A stretch of DNA of 64,000 nt from CAWARU01 sp963805795 (GTDB lineage Bacteria; Pseudomonadota; Gammaproteobacteria; UBA6186; Azoamicaceae), in contig CAWDVG010000004.1 in the NCBI GenBank assembly GCA_963805795.1, positions 496,001 to 560,000 on the forward strand, given 5' to 3'. Positions 35,395-43,626 of this stretch are shown piece after piece; position 1 is the stretch's first letter; the number at the start of each line of letters is the position of its first letter. The notes under the pieces are model-generated. The model ran no database searches. It had not been told where the DNA came from and worked only from the letters and a program-made list of their open reading frames with translations. Position numbers and translations under genes: made by a program.

Positions 35395-36918
35395 TTATTT
35401 CGCACTAAAAGCCGTGTCCATTCTGCGAAACGCCAATGCTTCTTTAACATGCTCTAGCTGAATATTCTTGGCAGAAGCCAGATCAGCAATGGTTCTCGCC
35501 ACGCGTAAAATACGATGATATGAACGAGCGGATAGCCCCAATTGCTCCATAGCTTTAAGCAGAAATGATTCTGATTCTGCATTCAGGCAACAATATTGCT
35601 GTAGTTCGGTTGAATTTAAACGAGCATTAAGGGTATTCGCACGACCGTATTGCACTTCAAAAGTCTTCCTAACCCGTTCAAGAACAATTTGGCTTGATTC
35701 TATATTTTCTTGGGCTTGGTTGAATAATATATTGTTCGAAAGACGAGGCACTTCAATATGAAGATCAATCCGATCTAAAAGAGGACCAGAAAGGCGCGAA
35801 CGATAGCGATTGACTTGTTCCGAGGTACAGCGACAATTTCCTTTAGTATCGCCAAGATAACCACAGGGACAAGGATTCATAGCAGCTATTAATTGGAACG
35901 CAGCGGGAAATTCAACTTTACGAGCTGCCCTAGAAATTAATATTTTTCCAGACTCTAAAGGTTCCCTCAAAACTTCTAGTACTTTTCGATCAAATTCAGG
36001 GAGTTCATCTAAAAATAAAACCCCATGATGCGCAAGAGAAATTTCACCCGGTTTGGGTTTGGAGCCGCCTCCCACTAACGAAATACTAGAAGCGCTATGG
36101 TGTGGATTACGAAAATTCCGTTTTTTAAAGCAAAAATTAAAATCCCTTTGCGGATGTAATGAATAGATGGCTGCCACTTCCAAGGCTTCATCTACGTTTA
36201 AAGGGGGGAGAATACTGGCCAAGCAAGAAGCCAATAATGTTTTACCTGTACCTGGCGGCCCCATCATCAGTAGATTGTGGCCGCCTGCAGCGGCAACTTC
36301 TAATGCTCTTTTAGCATGATTTTGGCCACGAACATCGGCCAAATCGGTTCCGTTATTTTTTGAATGGCTATTGGCAGTAGCTGTATGTGGAAAGGGATCA
36401 AGCAATTTGTTTTTCGTTAAATGTTCCAAAACTTCTAATAAATGTGTGGCAGGATAGAGTAGATTATCCCCGGGAAAGGCTGCCTCTACAACATTGGCTA
36501 AAGGCAAAATAAAAGCCCGACCACTTTCCCTGGCAGCTAATGCCAGTAGCAGGGGGCCTTGGATGGGACGAAGCTCTCCTGAAAGAGATAATTCTCCTGA
36601 AAATTCATAATCTAATACCCTACATTGAGGAATTTTTTGTAGAGCAACTAAAATGCCTAAAGCGATCGGGAGATCATAACCACCACCTTCTTTTGGCAAA
36701 TCCGCTGGCCCTAAATTAATGGTGATTCGTTTAGCAGGAAATTCAAATTGGCAATTGATAAGCGCAGAGCGTACTCTTTCTTTACTTTCTCTGACAGCCG
36801 CTTCTGGGAGACCCACAATGGAAAATGCAGGTAACCCAGGTGAAATATGCACTTCGACAGTCACTAAAGGTGCTTGAATACCAAGCCTACTACGGCTATA
36901 CACAACTGCCAGCGACAT
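35395..36918 (-). CDS. comM: ComM/YifB-type AAA+ ATPase
   Basis: 507 residues from ATG 36918 (MSLAVVYSRSRLGIQAP); the ORF opens 51 bases earlier but the family start is clear. It has the Lon-like N-terminal fold (AFSIVGLPEAAVRESKERVRSAL), Walker A MGPPGTGKTLLASCL, a Mg-chelatase-type core with HHSASSISLVGGGS, Walker B HHGVLFLDELPEF, and a zinc-like PCPCGYLGD...CRC cluster. In competent bacteria ComM is a branch-migration helicase aiding transformation, which fits a species with type IV pili. Confidence 0.95.
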   Translation of the reverse strand: MSLAVVYSRSRLGIQAPLVTVEVHISPGLPAFSIVGLPEAAVRESKERVRSALINCQFEFPAKRITINLGPADLPKEGGGYDLPIALGILVALQKIPQCRVLDYEFSGELSLSGELRPIQGPLLLALAARESGRAFILPLANVVEAAFPGDNLLYPATHLLEVLEHLTKNKLLDPFPHTATANSHSKNNGTDLADVRGQNHAKRALEVAAAGGHNLLMMGPPGTGKTLLASCLASILPPLNVDEALEVAAIYSLHPQRDFNFCFKKRNFRNPHHSASSISLVGGGSKPKPGEISLAHHGVLFLDELPEFDRKVLEVLREPLESGKILISRAARKVEFPAAFQLIAAMNPCPCGYLGDTKGNCRCTSEQVNRYRSRLSGPLLDRIDLHIEVPRLSNNILFNQAQENIESSQIVLERVRKTFEVQYGRANTLNARLNSTELQQYCCLNAESESFLLKAMEQLGLSARSYHRILRVARTIADLASAKNIQLEHVKEALAFRRMDTAFSAK

Positions 36919-37048
36919 ATCATTAGATCCCAAAAGCAATAAAATAATCCTACATAAAAATTGCTTCAAGAAAGATTGTCGGGTATAAAAAATAATTTGG
37001 CAATCCGTTTTTTAACGGATATACCCTTCGCCTTTATAGAATTTATCT

Positions 37049-38371
37049 CTATTTCGAATTTGATTTTGCTGCTTGTTTCTCGGCTATATGATTTAAAGTA
37101 GGGGCTAATAGAGTGACTAAATCTATCACATAAGTAGCAAACAATCTTGCTATTAAGCCTGCGGTACATCCACCCTGATCTGCAATATTATCGTTAAAAA
37201 CAGAAGCAATCGCATTTATATAGGGTCTTCCTAATTTTTTAGCTAAAGACCAATTGCGTGATACAAACTGATTGATATTAGCATTGGTTTCAGCATCTAT
37301 TCCCTGGCCTTTAATCAAGGCAAATGTTTTTTGAATATTAGCCATTTTTGCCTGATGATTTTGATCATTTTTTGATTTTAAGGCATCAGCTGAAATTTTA
37401 TTTAAGTTTGCCAATTCCGTTTCGAGAAAGACTTTTACTTCAGCCAATACTACATCTGGATTCAAATTAGGATCAGATAAATTAAAATGAGTATCCAACT
37501 GCAATAGTTTTGGCAGAGTCGGTTGGATATAAGATCGCGTATAAGTATGCGCATCCATAAGTTCCTTAGAGCCCGGATTTCCAGCGACAGACGGATGTGA
37601 ACGTACTGTTGCCAACAATGCTAACATTTCCTTCTTATAGGCTTCTGCAGCTTTTAAAGCCTCAGCCTGTTTTTTACCATCTTTATCTATTTTTCGACAA
37701 GCTTTAGGTTTTTTGTCTTCCCAACGCTTATTTGCCGCCTGGTATTGTGCTAAAATATCCGCTTCAGTTAACGTATGTTCACCAGCCTGTTCCATTAATA
37801 AAGCCAAGGAAGCACCGGCTTCTTCTTGCTCCTTCAAAGCATTTCTTTTCTCTTGTTCCAAAAGCTGTAAAATTAATGCTTCATCGGCATCACTTTGATG
37901 AACCCTTAAATGTCTATTTTGCTGTTCAAGAAGTTGCTGTTTTTTAAACCCCATCAACAAGGCTTGGTTGGCAGCTTCTTCTTTCGCTAATCTTTGTTTT
38001 TTTTCTAATTCTTTTTTTCTGTCTTCTGCATCAAATTGAGTCTGTAGTGCTTGCAATTTTTGAAGTTCTTCAAATGCTTTTAAGTCAAACGCAATGCCAG
38101 TGCCAGCCACTGGCATTGGCGTCGCGGCCGTAGCTTTGGCTGAAGCAGTTACTGATTTTGCTGAAACGGCTGCTTTAGCTGCTCTTGCTTTGCTATCAGC
38201 CGCCATTCTGCGGCGAATATCCTCTTCAATAGCACGTTGTTTTGCTAATTCATCACTATTCATAAATGCATCTACACGCTTTGTTTTTTTGTCGGCTTCA
38301 TCTATCATGGCAAGTATCTGTGTGAGATCATCACCAACAGATTTGCTAATATTATCTTTTGCAGCTGCCAT
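37049..38371 (-). CDS. Orphan 440-residue Ala/Lys-rich coiled-coil protein
   Basis: No family recognised. The N-terminal half is highly charged and helical (residues ~40-240, runs such as EELQKLQALQTQFDAEDRKK), predicting coiled coil, with a low-complexity Ala/Thr stretch at about 65-90. The C-terminal part (about 260-440) is more globular, and residues ~405-430 are hydrophobic (GLIARLFATYVIDLVTLLAP), possibly a buried or membrane helix. There is no signal peptide. It stands alone between comM and repeat DNA. The overall style resembles secreted effectors of intracellular Legionellales, which is inference only. Confidence 0.72.
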   Translation of the reverse strand: MAAAKDNISKSVGDDLTQILAMIDEADKKTKRVDAFMNSDELAKQRAIEEDIRRRMAADSKARAAKAAVSAKSVTASAKATAATPMPVAGTGIAFDLKAFEELQKLQALQTQFDAEDRKKELEKKQRLAKEEAANQALLMGFKKQQLLEQQNRHLRVHQSDADEALILQLLEQEKRNALKEQEEAGASLALLMEQAGEHTLTEADILAQYQAANKRWEDKKPKACRKIDKDGKKQAEALKAAEAYKKEMLALLATVRSHPSVAGNPGSKELMDAHTYTRSYIQPTLPKLLQLDTHFNLSDPNLNPDVVLAEVKVFLETELANLNKISADALKSKNDQNHQAKMANIQKTFALIKGQGIDAETNANINQFVSRNWSLAKKLGRPYINAIASVFNDNIADQGGCTAGLIARLFATYVIDLVTLLAPTLNHIAEKQAAKSNSK

Positions 38372-38418
38372 ACGAATTTACTCCCAGAGAATATAAAAAT
38401 TTTATTAATATTGAACGC

Positions 38419-38552
38419 TATACCCAAAGCATCTCAAGTTGCGACAAGGCGCCAGCTTCGAATCGCAGCGCAGCGCAGCACATAAATTAGTATCCTCGCT
38501 GCGAACCTAAGCTGGCAACACAGTCGCAGCTTGAAAGGTGCGAAGGGTATAT
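38419..38552. repeat. R1 MITE-like repeat, full copy D
   Basis: A ~134 bp element from TATACCC to GGGTATA with imperfect inverted ends (CTCAAGTTGCGAC versus GTCGCAGCTTGAAAGG) and an interior palindromic CGCAGC...GCTGCG. It is the most complete R1 copy and lies upstream of the 440-residue orphan gene. Confidence 0.88.
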
Positions 38553-38657
38553 ACCTTTTATAAATAATCTATTATTATTTCATCATACTCCCATAATTAA
38601 GTCAAGAATAATGACCTCGGGAAGATATCTTAGGTTTAAAACCGTAAAATGAGGCTA

Positions 38658-40643
38658 TCAATTTCCTCGGAGCAGTTTTTCATTTAGCATATAAAAAGCT
38701 TCAGGCGTGGAATAAATAACCAGTACATCTCCAGCTAGTATTGTCATTTCCGAAGCAGGATCAGGATAGCGAATATTATCGCGTGTTAAAATTTTAATGC
38801 TTAATGGTAATTTTGGATCTTTAAGTGCTTCAATTGTTCTCCCGATAAAATTAGCATCTTCCGGGACAGTAATTGTATGTAGACTCATTCTAACTGTATC
38901 TGTATCTTCTATTAGAATGGGATCATCAGCCCCTTTAAAAAATCCTTGGATAATACGATAGCGATCAGCATGAATAGCACGAATCTTAAACAAAATACGA
39001 GAGGCTGGTATGCCCAAAGTCAGCAATAAATGCGAGGCTAACATTAAACTTGCTTCCAAAGATTCTGGCACGACTTCTGTTGCACCGGCTTCTTGGAAGG
39101 CTTTTAAATTCGAGTCGTTTCTGGTCCGAACAAAAACGGGAACATCCAAACGCAGATCACGAATATGTTTTAAGGTTTCAAGAGCAGCCGGTTCATCAGC
39201 AAAGCTAATTACCACCATACGCGCACGGGCTAAGCCAGCAGCGGCTAATACTTCAGCACGACGCGCATCACCATAAAACGCATGCTCACCTGCTGGTGCC
39301 GAACTCGAAAGCCGCATCGGGTCTAAATCAAGGGCCACTGAAGGAATATTTTCCTGTTCCAAAAAACGGGATAAAATTTGCCCCACTCGACCAAAGCCAC
39401 AAATGATGACATGATCTTTGAGTTCTGCTGTGTGCTCTGCCAATAAATGCGGTTTTTCCTCATCTTTGGGCAAATCTTCAACTTTTTTAAATAACCGATT
39501 TGCTAAGGCTTTATTGTAACGAATTAACAAAGGTGCAGCGAAAATACTTAGGACTAAGGCCGCCACCAGCACTTGAGTTTGTTCTAGATCAATGAGTCTT
39601 TGATTAATACCCACTGTCAAAATAGCAAAACCAAACTCCCCACCTTGTGCTAAAATAACGCCTGTACGAAAGCCTTTCGCAGGAGAAACATGGCTCACAA
39701 ACATTGTAAGCCCCATAATAATCAATGTTTTTACACAAATAATGGCTGCTAAAATGAATAGCACCCAAAACCAATGTTGAGATAACAGCGTGATTTGAAA
39801 AAGTGCACCAATCGTAATGAAAAATAATCCCAATAGGACATCACGAAAAGGTCGGATATCGATACCAATTTGATGACGAAATTCAGTTTCTCCGAGCATT
39901 AACCCCGCTAAGAATCCACCTAACGCCAAAGATAATTCAAGCTTTTGAGTGATCCATGCAGCCGTTAAAGCAACCAGTAAAACCGCCAACATAAATAATT
40001 CGGTGGAGTGTGCTTTTGCGACTTCATGCAGTAATGGGCGCAATACCCATTGTCCTGCTAAAGCTAAAACCACCGTGACCCCTAAACCTTTTACTAGAGC
40101 AAGAAATAGATGCATAAAAAGCGAAGACTCTTCGTGCCTGCCCATGGCGGGAATAATGATTAAAAATAAAACGGCTGCTATGTCTTGAAAAAGCAAGATA
40201 CTAATGGCTAAATGACCATGCACACTGTGAAGTTCATTTTGCTCGGATAATTGTTTTGCCACCACCACAGTAGAAGAAAGAGCTAATGCGCCTGCAGCAA
40301 TAAAGGCTGTTGCTGGAGAAAGCCCAAAATACCAACCAGCGAGAAAAGCAGTTAATGTACAGATAACTACTTGCAGCCCGCCCAGACCCAATAGGTTTCG
40401 CTTCATGGTCAAAAGTCTTGGGAAGGAAAACTCAAGACCAATGGTGAACATTAAAAAAACCACACCAAATTCTGCAAAAATACTGAGTTCTTCTAGGCTC
40501 TGAATAAAACCTAAGCCACCCGGGCCAATAAGTGTTCCTACGAAAAGATAACCCAGTACAGGTGGAAGATGGATACGCCGAAAAATAGCAACAATAGCAA
40601 CTGCCCAGCCAAGTAATATCAGGATGTTATCAAAATGTTCCAT
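38658..40643 (-). CDS. CPA2 cation:proton antiporter with RCK domains (KefB/YbaL-like)
   Basis: A 661-residue membrane protein. About twelve to thirteen hydrophobic segments in the first ~390 residues include GYLFVGTLIGPGGLG and the antiporter core ALSLAL-like GGFLAGLMLGETEF. They are followed by a TrkA-N nucleotide-binding domain (DHVIICGFGRVGQILSRFL, about 412-430) and a TrkA-C domain at the end. It is expected to exchange K+ or Na+ for protons under nucleotide control. The layout matches YbaL/KefB-type antiporters; no KefG-type ancillary gene is adjacent. Confidence 0.9.
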   Translation of the reverse strand: MEHFDNILILLGWAVAIVAIFRRIHLPPVLGYLFVGTLIGPGGLGFIQSLEELSIFAEFGVVFLMFTIGLEFSFPRLLTMKRNLLGLGGLQVVICTLTAFLAGWYFGLSPATAFIAAGALALSSTVVVAKQLSEQNELHSVHGHLAISILLFQDIAAVLFLIIIPAMGRHEESSLFMHLFLALVKGLGVTVVLALAGQWVLRPLLHEVAKAHSTELFMLAVLLVALTAAWITQKLELSLALGGFLAGLMLGETEFRHQIGIDIRPFRDVLLGLFFITIGALFQITLLSQHWFWVLFILAAIICVKTLIIMGLTMFVSHVSPAKGFRTGVILAQGGEFGFAILTVGINQRLIDLEQTQVLVAALVLSIFAAPLLIRYNKALANRLFKKVEDLPKDEEKPHLLAEHTAELKDHVIICGFGRVGQILSRFLEQENIPSVALDLDPMRLSSSAPAGEHAFYGDARRAEVLAAAGLARARMVVISFADEPAALETLKHIRDLRLDVPVFVRTRNDSNLKAFQEAGATEVVPESLEASLMLASHLLLTLGIPASRILFKIRAIHADRYRIIQGFFKGADDPILIEDTDTVRMSLHTITVPEDANFIGRTIEALKDPKLPLSIKILTRDNIRYPDPASEMTILAGDVLVIYSTPEAFYMLNEKLLRGN

Positions 40644-40675
40644 TTTCTACCTTCAGAATTGCAAACCTGCGCAAT

Positions 40676-40927
40676 TCAATCTGATTCCAAATCGACTTCT
40701 ATCTCTTTCACTATACGTTCTAGTTGCTCAACTTTGCTTCGCATGCGAGCCAAAACTTCTGCTTGAATGTCAAATTCTTCGCGCGTCACCAAATTCATTT
40801 TTTCAAATACTTGACTAAGCCCACGGTGCAATTGCTGTTCAAATTCATGGCGCAAATGATTTAAAGACGGTGGCAAATTGTCAGAAAATTGTTTTGAAAA
40901 ATCATGTAAAAATTTTGCTGTCTTCAT
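40676..40927 (-). CDS. ubiK: Ubiquinone biosynthesis accessory factor UbiK (YqiC/BMFP)
   Basis: An 83-residue small helical protein with the family pattern: amphipathic N terminus (FLHDFSKQF), the QVFEKMNLVTREEFDIQAEVL block and a C-terminal coiled coil (KVEQLERIVKEIE). UbiK binds UbiJ and supports the Ubi complex. It sits just upstream of the antiporter gene on the same strand and is divergent from the HAD phosphatase gene, whose ORF extension overlaps it. Confidence 0.88.
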   Translation of the reverse strand: MKTAKFLHDFSKQFSDNLPPSLNHLRHEFEQQLHRGLSQVFEKMNLVTREEFDIQAEVLARMRSKVEQLERIVKEIEVDLESD

Positions 40928-40973
40928 ACTATCAGAGTATCATAATAATTTAAGCATAACAAGGAGTAAGCCT

Positions 40974-41543
40974 TTGCTTGAACGTATTTTTTTCTCTATA
41001 AAAATGGGATGGTTTTATCGAAAAAGGCTACGAGAATTCCAAAGGAATAAAGGCCTGCAAGCCAAGACAATATTTGATCTCGATTTACCATCTCTCAAAG
41101 ACCAGGGAATAAAGGTTCTGGCACTCGATATGGATGGAGTGCTGGTTTCGTATGGACAAAACATATTAGCAAAAAAAACTGTCGACTGGTTAAACCACTG
41201 CATAGAACTTTTGGCTGCAACATATATCTTCATTTATAGCAATCGCCCCTGTCCTATACGAAGGCAGTATTTTTCAGAACATTTTCCTAGTTTGGGCTTT
41301 GTTGAAGCGACCAGAAAAAAACCTTATCCTGATGGTTTATACAATATCATGGAGAAAACAGGAACGATGGCTTCGGACATTTTGGTTGTGGATGATCGGC
41401 TGCTGACAGGCATTTTGGCCTCACTTATTGCCGGCACAAAAGCCCAATGGATAACAAAACCCATGATTTCCTTGCGTAAACGGCCCCTAACAGAGTTATT
41501 TTTCATAGCCCTACGTGCATTAGAGCGTCTATTACTCCGTTAA
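40974..41543 (+). CDS. YqeG-like HAD-IIIA phosphatase
   Basis: About 190 residues from a TTG with AAGGAG seven bases upstream. The frame is open earlier from 40878, but that part antisenses ubiK and lacks a ribosome site. HAD motifs: LALDMDGVL (nucleophile Asp, about residue 50), FIYSNRPCP (motif II Ser), a Lys in TRKKPYPDG, and DILVVDDRLLTGI (motif IV). This resembles the YqeG / phosphatidylglycerophosphatase-like group. A basic N terminus could associate with membranes. The substrate is not established. Confidence 0.8.
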   Translation: MLERIFFSIKMGWFYRKRLREFQRNKGLQAKTIFDLDLPSLKDQGIKVLALDMDGVLVSYGQNILAKKTVDWLNHCIELLAATYIFIYSNRPCPIRRQYFSEHFPSLGFVEATRKKPYPDGLYNIMEKTGTMASDILVVDDRLLTGILASLIAGTKAQWITKPMISLRKRPLTELFFIALRALERLLLR

Positions 41544-41624
41544 CATTGCATTGAAAGACTAAGTTATCTTTGCTATTATTCTAGGACCCAAATATGACGC
41601 TGATTTTTTTTAAGTGAGAAAAAC

Positions 41625-41948
41625 ATGACCTTTGTGGTAACAGAAAACTGTATTCGTTGTAAATTTACCGATTGCGTGGAAGTTTGCCCAGTAGATTGTT
41701 TTAGAGAGGGGCCTAATTTTTTAGTTATAGACCCAGATGAATGCATTGATTGTGCTCTTTGTGAGCCCGAATGTCCCGCAAATGCTATTCATTCTGAGGA
41801 TGACCTACCAGAAGACCAAAAACAGTTTCAAGCGCTTAATGCTGAATTATCTAAACAATGGCCTGTCATCACTCGCAATAAGGGTGGCTTACCCGATTCC
41901 GAACAATGGAAAGGCGTTCCTAATAAATTACAATATTTAGAGCGCTGA
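41625..41948 (+). CDS. fdxA: Seven-iron ferredoxin
   Basis: A 107-residue protein with two cluster motifs near the N terminus: CIRCKFTDCVEVCPVDCF, typical of a [3Fe-4S] site arrangement with an extra Cys, and CIDCALCEPECP for a [4Fe-4S] cluster. The C-terminal half (FQALNAELSKQWPVIT) matches the FdxA family, found in many gammaproteobacteria next to mutS. It is monocistronic here, followed five bases later by a convergent orphan gene. Confidence 0.95.
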   Translation: MTFVVTENCIRCKFTDCVEVCPVDCFREGPNFLVIDPDECIDCALCEPECPANAIHSEDDLPEDQKQFQALNAELSKQWPVITRNKGGLPDSEQWKGVPNKLQYLER

Positions 41949-41953
41949 TCGCC

Positions 41954-42652
41954 TTATTTGAGTTTATTAGGCCCCGACGAAGAACTAGAACCCTTAATAT
42001 CGGGTCTGAACGTTGGATTAGATAAAGGCACAGAACCTGAATACTTAGACATAACCATTGGAGGGGACATCGTCCGATCCCGTTTCAGATATTGTACATA
42101 TTTCTCTAATAATTGATCTTCCAAGGCCACATGATCGCCCAAGGTTTCACCTAAATTTGACATATCATAGCTTAGATGATCGGCCAATTCTGCTCGCTCT
42201 TCTTCACTTATCTTTTCGCCTTCAAATAATCTGGATAAGAGCTTTGCAAAAGATTTTTCATTATTTAAAGCACTTTCCTGATTTTGCATGGAATGATCCT
42301 GAAATTGTACATCCTCTTCTAAGGGCCCAACATCAAAATAACGATCATGAAAATCAACAAAACTATGGGCGGTTTCTCTAAGTTTTGCTAAAAGCCTTTT
42401 ATCAATGGCTTGACTAGACCCCATCCTTTCTAATTCAGGATAGGTTTTAAAATGTGCATGACAAGGGTAACCCATTAACCGCTCTCCAAAATCCTCCCAG
42501 GTCTCCTGACTATCTGCATTGCCAGACAGGGGCGATGACGTCGCATTTTCGAAGAAAGAACTTAGTAAGGCATTCCTTTCTCTAAGTAACTTTCCAATTT
42601 CTAGGTTGATATTATCGCTACGAGATTTGAGTCCTTTGAATTGGTGTAACAA
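41954..42652 (-). CDS. Orphan 232-residue acidic protein
   Basis: No family recognised. A soluble protein with no signal or membrane segment, mainly helical, with an acidic central region (VGPLEEDVQF) and a Ser/Pro-rich tail ending SSSSSGPNKLK. The tail, isolation and lack of conserved motif are consistent with a lineage-specific effector-like protein, but there is no positive functional evidence. Its 3' end abuts the fdxA gene, and its 5' side faces the sRNA region. Confidence 0.65.
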   Translation of the reverse strand: MLHQFKGLKSRSDNINLEIGKLLRERNALLSSFFENATSSPLSGNADSQETWEDFGERLMGYPCHAHFKTYPELERMGSSQAIDKRLLAKLRETAHSFVDFHDRYFDVGPLEEDVQFQDHSMQNQESALNNEKSFAKLLSRLFEGEKISEEERAELADHLSYDMSNLGETLGDHVALEDQLLEKYVQYLKRDRTMSPPMVMSKYSGSVPLSNPTFRPDIKGSSSSSGPNKLK

Positions 42653-42775
42653 GTGATTACTCCTTTCCTATACCAGATATGGTGGATATAACTCCTTAAG
42701 TAATACAAGAAATCATCTCGGTCAAGTGCCTCGGCCGGAAAAAATTTTCATATTTAAGAAGAATCAGTTAGGTTT

Positions 42776-42793
42776 TGTAAGAGATCTCTTAAG
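42776..42793 (+). promoter_or_regulatory. GacA/LetA-type upstream activating sequence
   Basis: TGTAAGAGATCTCTTAAG, an imperfect palindrome matching the GacA box consensus TGTAAGNNATNNCTTACA at nearly every fixed position. It lies about 150-190 bases upstream of the CsrB/RsmZ-like RNA, the usual distance for a GacA-controlled sRNA promoter. Confidence 0.85.
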
Positions 42794-42919
42794 CTTGAGT
42801 CCGCAATCGCCCTTTAACCTGTCAGACATTCATAAATGGACCTACACTCGTATATTTAACCTATTGAAAAGTAAAACATTTAAAAGTTTGTCCAAGAGGG
42901 TAAAAATTATTTGAAAATA

Positions 42920-43085
42920 TTTTTTAAGGAATTGGGGGCTTGTATGGATGACTAAGTTTGGTATTCTAAAGCTGTGTCCAGGGTTGGATGCAAAGGATGA
43001 AGCTAAAGGATTAGCTGACAAGGATTGTCAAATTGTCATGGACGACAGTTTTCGAAAAGGCGGATTTATTTCCGCCTTTTCTTTT
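42920..43085 (+). ncRNA. CsrB/RsmZ-type CsrA-sequestering sRNA
   Basis: A noncoding stretch with about seven GGA motifs in ~130 bases (near 42928, 42945, 42985, 42994, 43007, 43022, 43040) ending in a strong terminator. Three motifs sit in perfect hairpin loops: AGCTAAAGGATTAGCT (43001-43016), GACAAGGATTGTC (43017-43029) and TGTCATGGACGACA (43034-43047). Such loops are high-affinity CsrA/RsmA sites. A GacA box lies upstream. The 5' end is not certain. The RNA would bind CsrA and release its mRNA targets, so it is likely a growth-phase or virulence switch. Confidence 0.88.
43055..43085. terminator. Rho-independent terminator of the sRNA
   Basis: AAAAGGCGGA, short loop, TCCGCCTTTT followed by CTTTT. 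It ends the sRNA on the plus strand and overlaps the last codons and 3' end of the convergent dsbB gene, so it can act in both directions. Confidence 0.92.
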
Positions 43086-43572
43086 CAACAAATAACAAAA
43101 TTCCCATATATAGAATAAGAAGCACAAAAACCGCTAAAGACCATACCGCTAAGGAAAATCCGAAGATTCGATAATCGACTACACCACATTCTCCAGAAGA
43201 ACTGATCACGATTTTTAAAGTTTCAGGAATGGAATGAAAGGCAAGCAACCGCTCAAATCCAGCTGTACAAGGTGGAATTTGGTCTGGAGGTAGACTCTGT
43301 AGCCATACCTGACGTCCTGCAAATAACACCCCAAGAACAGAAAATAGAAACAGTAAAATCGATAATAATAAACGAAATTTCTTCTTATAAGGCCAAATAG
43401 CGCCTGATAAAAATATCAGCACAAGTATCCAAAGTGTATACCGCTGTAATAAGCATAAAGGGCAAGGATGTAATTCTTTCGCATACTCTAATAAATAGGC
43501 AGCGCCAAGTAAACATAAACATAATAGAGCACCAAAGACAAAAAGTTGACGAAATGAAAAACCCAAACTCAT
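43066..43572 (-). CDS. dsbB: Disulfide bond formation protein B
   Basis: A 168-residue inner-membrane protein with four hydrophobic segments that reoxidises DsbA and passes electrons to quinone. The first catalytic pair lies in HPCPLCLLQRYTLW, and the second pair is in the periplasmic loop (PPCTAGFERLL and SSGECG). Length is normal. A DsbA-like gene is present at 58632-59414 in this window. The 3' end overlaps the sRNA terminator. Confidence 0.95.
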   Translation of the reverse strand: MSLGFSFRQLFVFGALLCLCLLGAAYLLEYAKELHPCPLCLLQRYTLWILVLIFLSGAIWPYKKKFRLLLSILLFLFSVLGVLFAGRQVWLQSLPPDQIPPCTAGFERLLAFHSIPETLKIVISSSGECGVVDYRIFGFSLAVWSLAVFVLLILYMGILLFVEKKRRK

Positions 43573-43626
43573 ACTAAATCCTCTGTTATGAATAACGCAT
43601 AAAAGCCATTCGCAAAAAGTACATAA

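Noticed and set aside
42726..42914. 62-codon plus-strand ORF before the sRNA
   Set aside because: It covers the GacA box and the likely promoter region, lacks a ribosome site and has no protein-like pattern.
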